Source: Manganibacter manganicus (GTDB taxonomy: Bacteria; Pseudomonadota; Alphaproteobacteria; Rhizobiales; Rhizobiaceae). Taken from it: a DNA stretch of 40,013 bases. Numbering within the stretch: position 1 is the stretch's first letter; every line of letters starts with the position of its first letter. A program made the translations under genes and the position numbers. Where the stretch lies: positions 1 through 40,013 of the forward strand of contig NZ_MDET01000025.1 of assembly GCF_002075885.1 (NCBI RefSeq), given 5' to 3'. Shown here piece after piece: positions 37,353-40,013 of the stretch. Under the pieces are notes generated by a model. It had not been told where the DNA came from, searched no databases, and was given only the letters and a program-made list of their open reading frames with translations.

Positions 37353-37921
37353 TCACTTGTCGATGGATTGCTGCCATCGAGGCAGCATCGATTTCAATAT
37401 CCCGTCACGTAAGTAATAATGATGGAAAAGCGCCGCCGCCGCATGCAGACCTGCTAGCCATAGAATGACATTGCCAAGCGTGGTGTGAATTTCCAAGACA
37501 ACAAGACAAACTGTCCGAGGGTGTGATTTTCACTGACCAACGGAGCAATGTCGAAGCCCTGGGGGGTGACCGGATGGCCTTCCCACCAGCTGCCGAAGAT
37601 CGCGGTCAGCGGCAGCGCAACGAGCAGAACGTAGAGAAGCCAATGGACGAGGCGCGACGAGGCTACCATCCAGCCAGGGCCCTGCCTCTGGTCAGGCGGC
37701 TGCTCGATCATGCGCCAAATTAGACGCAGCACCACAACCGCGAAGACCAGCAATCCAAGCGTTTCGTGTATACGCCTGACGCCGTCCACTTCGGTCGAAA
37801 AGACCCGACTTTCGGGACCGCCTTCGCTCAATATATAGGCGGCCAGAACCAGCGCCACGGTGAGCCAGTGAAAGGTTTGCGCAATGGGGTCGTACCGTTC
37901 GCGGTTCTCAACGTGGCTCAA
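37353..37921 (-). pseudogene. Cytochrome b561-family gene frameshifted by an 8-bp tandem duplication
   Basis: From a TTG at 37921 (GGAG upstream) the product reads LSHVENRERYDPIAQTFHWLTVALVLAAYIL, HETLGLLVFAVVVLRLIWRM and HWLLYVLLVALPLTAIFG up to HTLGQFVLLSW, then nonsense to 37454. Removing eight bases of the repeated AAGACAAC-AAGACAAA at 37495-37510 restores QFVLEIHTTLGNVILWLAGLHAAAALFHHYYLRDGILKSML to a stop at 37353. That is the last helix with the conserved GLHAAAALFHHY heme ligand. The short product would lack this helix and a heme ligand, so it should not be a working cytochrome. It is a paralogue of the gene at 27729. Confidence 0.75.
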
Positions 37922-37978
37922 GAATCGTTCTCCAGCGAGGCGCCATCATGTAGAGGAAGGGCGTCGGATTGATGGAAA

Positions 37979-38542
37979 TCAGGATCCGTGAAAGCCGAGC
38001 CAAGGTTCGAGCGCCTCGAAAGTCCTGTCCATTGCGTAAGTGGGACTCAGCGGAACCGAGATGTGACCGTAGCGGAGTGAAATCTGATTTTCAGATGCTG
38101 TCTCACCTCGCTTGCCCACGGCTGCAACATAGAGTGCGGAAGCCAGTCCGCTCCGGTCGGCTCCGGCTTTGCAATGAATCAGGATCGGCTTTGCCGCCAG
38201 CGCAAGGATCGAGACAAGCTCGGCCGCGCGCTTTTGTGTTAACTCCCGGCTTGCCGACATCGGGTAGTCAATGTGGACGATTCCCAGTGCTTTCGACTCT
38301 TGCACTTCGGCTTCGTACCAGTCGGCTCCTTTTGCAGCGCCACGCAGATTGACGATCGTCCGGATGCCGTATGATTGGGCGTAGGTCTGGATGTCTGCAG
38401 CACTGGGCTGTGCTGACCGATAGAGTTGCCCTGGGACGACTGCATGGAAATTGCCGAATACCTGCAGGCCGCCGAGGTAGGCGCCAAGACCCGCGCAGAC
38501 CGATAAACCCAGCCAAATTCCCGTCCGCTTTATGGACTTCAT
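37979..38542 (-). CDS. Membrane-anchored dual-specificity/tyrosine phosphatase-like protein
   Basis: From ATG 38542 the product has 187 residues: a signal anchor (GIWLGLSVCAGLGAYLGGL), then VVPGQLYRSAQPSAADI, YGIRTIVNLRGAA, and the phosphatase loop PILIHCKAGADRSGLASALYV with Cys-x5-Arg. The YRSAQP opening, general-acid Asp in HIDYPMSA and HCxxGxDR signature belong to the bacterial DSP family (like the DSP domain next to Cap or exopolysaccharide genes). The active site would face the periplasm if the anchor is N-in. The substrate is unknown. A start four codons upstream is possible. Confidence 0.8.
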   Translation of the reverse strand: MKSIKRTGIWLGLSVCAGLGAYLGGLQVFGNFHAVVPGQLYRSAQPSAADIQTYAQSYGIRTIVNLRGAAKGADWYEAEVQESKALGIVHIDYPMSASRELTQKRAAELVSILALAAKPILIHCKAGADRSGLASALYVAAVGKRGETASENQISLRYGHISVPLSPTYAMDRTFEALEPWLGFHGS

Positions 38543-38775
38543 TGGAACCACCATGTTCTTGTGACATATGCGACGAAGTTCTTATCGTTGAAACTCAACA
38601 TAAGTCGAGGCGATCGCCGTGACGTTCTGCCTCCGAGGATAATGGGGTATGAGACGCCTTTCCGGATAATGAAATTAATGCGGCCTGGAAGAAGGCGCGA
38701 GAGAGAAAATAATTCGAAGTAAGCGTCGCACAAGCAAATGACCGATTGCCGTGTATCTTAAAACATTCAGATGGT
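38543..38775. other. Intergenic region between the phosphatase gene and the IS3 element
   Basis: Nothing recognisable was found. The stretch is moderately AT-rich (TAATGAAATTAATGCGG), consistent with promoter DNA for the phosphatase gene, and it ends at the IS terminus at 38776. Confidence 0.35.
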
Positions 38776-38804
38776 GGCCTGCTGCCGGTTTTTCGGACAC
38801 CAGG

Positions 38805-39665
38805 TTAAGCTAACATAGCTTGCTCCTCGAACTCGACGGGGCTGAGATAGCCCAGTGTCGAGTGCCGTCGCCGAGGGTTGTAGAAGCGTTCGATGTAATC
38901 GAACACATCCGCCCTGGCGTCGTCCCTCCTCCTGTAGACCTTGCGGGCCGTCCGCTCTGTCTTGAGCGACGAGAAGAAGCTCTCCATCGCAGCATTGTCC
39001 CAGACGTTGCCCGACCGGCTCATCGAACAGGTGATGCCGTGGTCAGCCATCAGGCGCTGGAACTGCTCACTGGTGTATTGCGATCCCTGGTCCGAATGAT
39101 GAAGCAGGCTATCGGGTTTTCCTCTGCGCCAGATCGCCATGATGAGGGCGTCGGTGACGAGTTGGGCCGTCATCTCCGCCTTCATCGCCCAGCCGACGAC
39201 GCGCCGGGAGAACAGGTCGACGACGGCGGCAACGTAGAGCCAACCTTCGGCGGTCCAGATGTAGGTGAAGTCGGCGATCCACTTCTGGTTCGGAGCCGAT
39301 GCCTCGAAGGCGCGGTCGAGGAGGTTGTCCGAGACGGCGGTCCGCTCGCCGGCGTCCTTCGGCAGCCCACGGCGGCGCGGCCGGGCACGCAACCCGTTCT
39401 CCCGCATGAGCCTCTCGACGCGATGCAGGCCGCAGGACAGACCCTCGGCCAGGACGTCATGCCAGACACGACGGGCGCCATAGGTGCGGTCACTGCTCTT
39501 GAAGCTGCGGTCGATCCGGGAGACGAGTATCTCGTCGTGCCGCGAGCGGACGCTGGGGCTACGGTTGAGCCAGGCATGGAAGCCTGAGCGGGATACATCC
39601 AGTGCACTGCACAGCCATGCCACCGGCCAGATGCCCCGGTGCCTCGCGATGAAAGCGAACCTCAT
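38805..39665 (-). CDS. IS3-family transposase OrfB (DDE integrase core)
   Basis: The 286-residue part begins MRFAFIARHRGIWPVAWLCSALDVSRSGFHAWLNR and has the rve/integrase catalytic region: IADFTYIWT with the first Asp, HHSDQGSQYTS with the second Asp, and NAAMESFFSSLKTE with the Glu. The DDE triad is intact. It overlaps orfA as ATGA at 39662-39665. As in other IS3 elements, the active transposase is made by -1 frameshifting from orfA. Confidence 0.9.
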   Translation of the reverse strand: MRFAFIARHRGIWPVAWLCSALDVSRSGFHAWLNRSPSVRSRHDEILVSRIDRSFKSSDRTYGARRVWHDVLAEGLSCGLHRVERLMRENGLRARPRRRGLPKDAGERTAVSDNLLDRAFEASAPNQKWIADFTYIWTAEGWLYVAAVVDLFSRRVVGWAMKAEMTAQLVTDALIMAIWRRGKPDSLLHHSDQGSQYTSEQFQRLMADHGITCSMSRSGNVWDNAAMESFFSSLKTERTARKVYRRRDDARADVFDYIERFYNPRRRHSTLGYLSPVEFEEQAMLA

Positions 39666-39952
39666 ATCGCTTCCCTCGCGAAGTAGGCTGCGGCCTTTTT
39701 TAGGATGTCGCGCTCCGCCTTCAGTTTGGCGACTTCCTTGCGCAGCCGGTCGATCTCGAGCTGCTCCGGCTTCATCTGGCCATGACCGGGAAAGGCATGC
39801 TGCGGATCGGCAGCAAGATCCCTGATCCATTTGCGCAGCACGTTCTCATGGAGATCCAGATCACGGGCGGCCTGCGCAACCGCAACGCCCCGATCCTTCA
39901 CCAGTCTCACTGCCTCAAGCTTGAACTCGCGGCTGAACTTCCTTCTCTGCAT
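39662..39952 (-). CDS. IS3-family OrfA (helix-turn-helix and leucine zipper)
   Basis: The 96-residue protein begins MQRRKFSREFKLEAVRLVKDRGVAVAQAARDLDLHENVLRKWI, an HTH_Tnp1-type DNA-binding domain. A coiled-coil region follows (LEIDRLRKEVAKLKAERDILKKAAAYF). A slippery A6G (CCTAAAAAAGGCC in gene sense; T tract at 39696-39701) lies near the 3' end and is the likely -1 frameshift site that fuses it to OrfB. Confidence 0.9.
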   Translation of the reverse strand: MQRRKFSREFKLEAVRLVKDRGVAVAQAARDLDLHENVLRKWIRDLAADPQHAFPGHGQMKPEQLEIDRLRKEVAKLKAERDILKKAAAYFAREAI

Positions 39953-40013
39953 TCCCTCTCTCCAGTTCCGTTAAACACCTTATCTCGGTGTCCACGAAAC
40001 CGGCAGCAGGCCA

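Larger units (their letters stand above)
38776..40013. mobile_element. Complete IS3-family insertion sequence
   Basis: The left end reads TGGCCTGCTGCCGGTTTTTC and the right end, in reverse complement, TGGCCTGCTGCCGGTTTCGT. These are terminal inverted repeats of about 17 identical bases, extended by GGACACC in both. The element is 1238 bp and holds overlapping orfA and orfB in the usual IS3 order. Its right end coincides with the window edge, so the target duplication cannot be checked. Confidence 0.9.

Noticed and set aside
1..40013. CRISPR arrays, tRNA or rRNA genes
   Set aside because: No regularly spaced repeats and no cloverleaf or rRNA-like sequence was noticed on either strand.
1..40013. 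The two terminal IS elements as ends of one composite transposon
   Set aside because: They belong to different families (IS21 and IS3), so they cannot act together as matched ends.

Overview
The window looks like an accessory region (plasmid, megaplasmid or chromosomal island) of a GC-rich alphaproteobacterium, most likely a member of the Rhizobiales. The signs are the gene families: an Lsr-type AI-2 utilisation remnant, BigR/Blh sulfide genes, Avi_7169/7170-type CMD proteins, a DUF1344 protein, cytochrome b561 proteins, and OccQMP/HisQMP-like amino-acid transport. No rRNA, tRNA, CRISPR array or replication origin was seen. The window is bounded by insertion sequences: an IS21-family element runs off the left edge, and a complete IS3-family element of about 1.24 kb ends exactly at the right edge.

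Layout. 0-8.1 kb is strongly decayed. An IS21 end cuts off the start of an AI-2 kinase gene (lsrK), whose partner lsrG is intact. A gene graveyard follows: pieces of a ThDP decarboxylase, a cupin, an alpha/beta hydrolase with an in-frame stop, a frameshifted RraA-like gene and IS21/TniB scraps. An M20 amidohydrolase is then fused out of frame to the tail of an amino-acid-binding protein. A GntR gene faces this pair across a bidirectional terminator, and the two share a TTGGCGCCA palindrome in their upstream regions. 8.1-10.1 kb holds a class V aminotransferase divergent from an Lrp/AsnC regulator. 10.3-16.9 kb is one tightly packed minus-strand operon: LysR, flavin monooxygenase-like protein, two CMD/AhpD-like proteins, and a complete polar amino-acid ABC transporter. 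An octopine/nopaline-dehydrogenase-family gene lies just upstream (17.1-18.2 kb).

18.2-19.5 kb is a gene-poor, partly AT-rich stretch. 19.5-22.1 kb is a BigR/Blh-type sulfide/persulfide operon (DUF442 sulfurtransferase, MBL-fold dioxygenase, BigR-like ArsR regulator, two YeeE/YedE half-proteins, truncated TauE). The dioxygenase appears to have lost metal-ligand residues by an internal deletion. 22.2-25.3 kb is a three-gene flavin electron-transfer module: a Pro-rich membrane-anchored FMN-binding protein, an ApbE flavin transferase, and an RnfD/NqrB-like membrane domain fused to an NAD(P)H flavin reductase. It converges with a PepSY protein plus two-component system (25.3-27.6 kb), and a cytochrome b561 lies beyond.

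28.7-37.9 kb is an envelope cluster on the minus strand: a DUF1344 protein, a large FtsX-type permease with two different ATPases and a secreted partner, a second two-component system, a COG4705 membrane protein with a small secreted protein, and a second, frameshifted cytochrome b561. A TTAC-N6-GTA motif recurs upstream of three transcription units here and may be the response-regulator site. A membrane-anchored dual-specificity phosphatase-like gene and the IS3 element close the window.

The parts most likely to be under-described are the LysR-FMO-CMD-ABC operon with its opine-dehydrogenase neighbour, and the flavinylated electron-transfer module. All calls come from reading the sequence; no database search was run.
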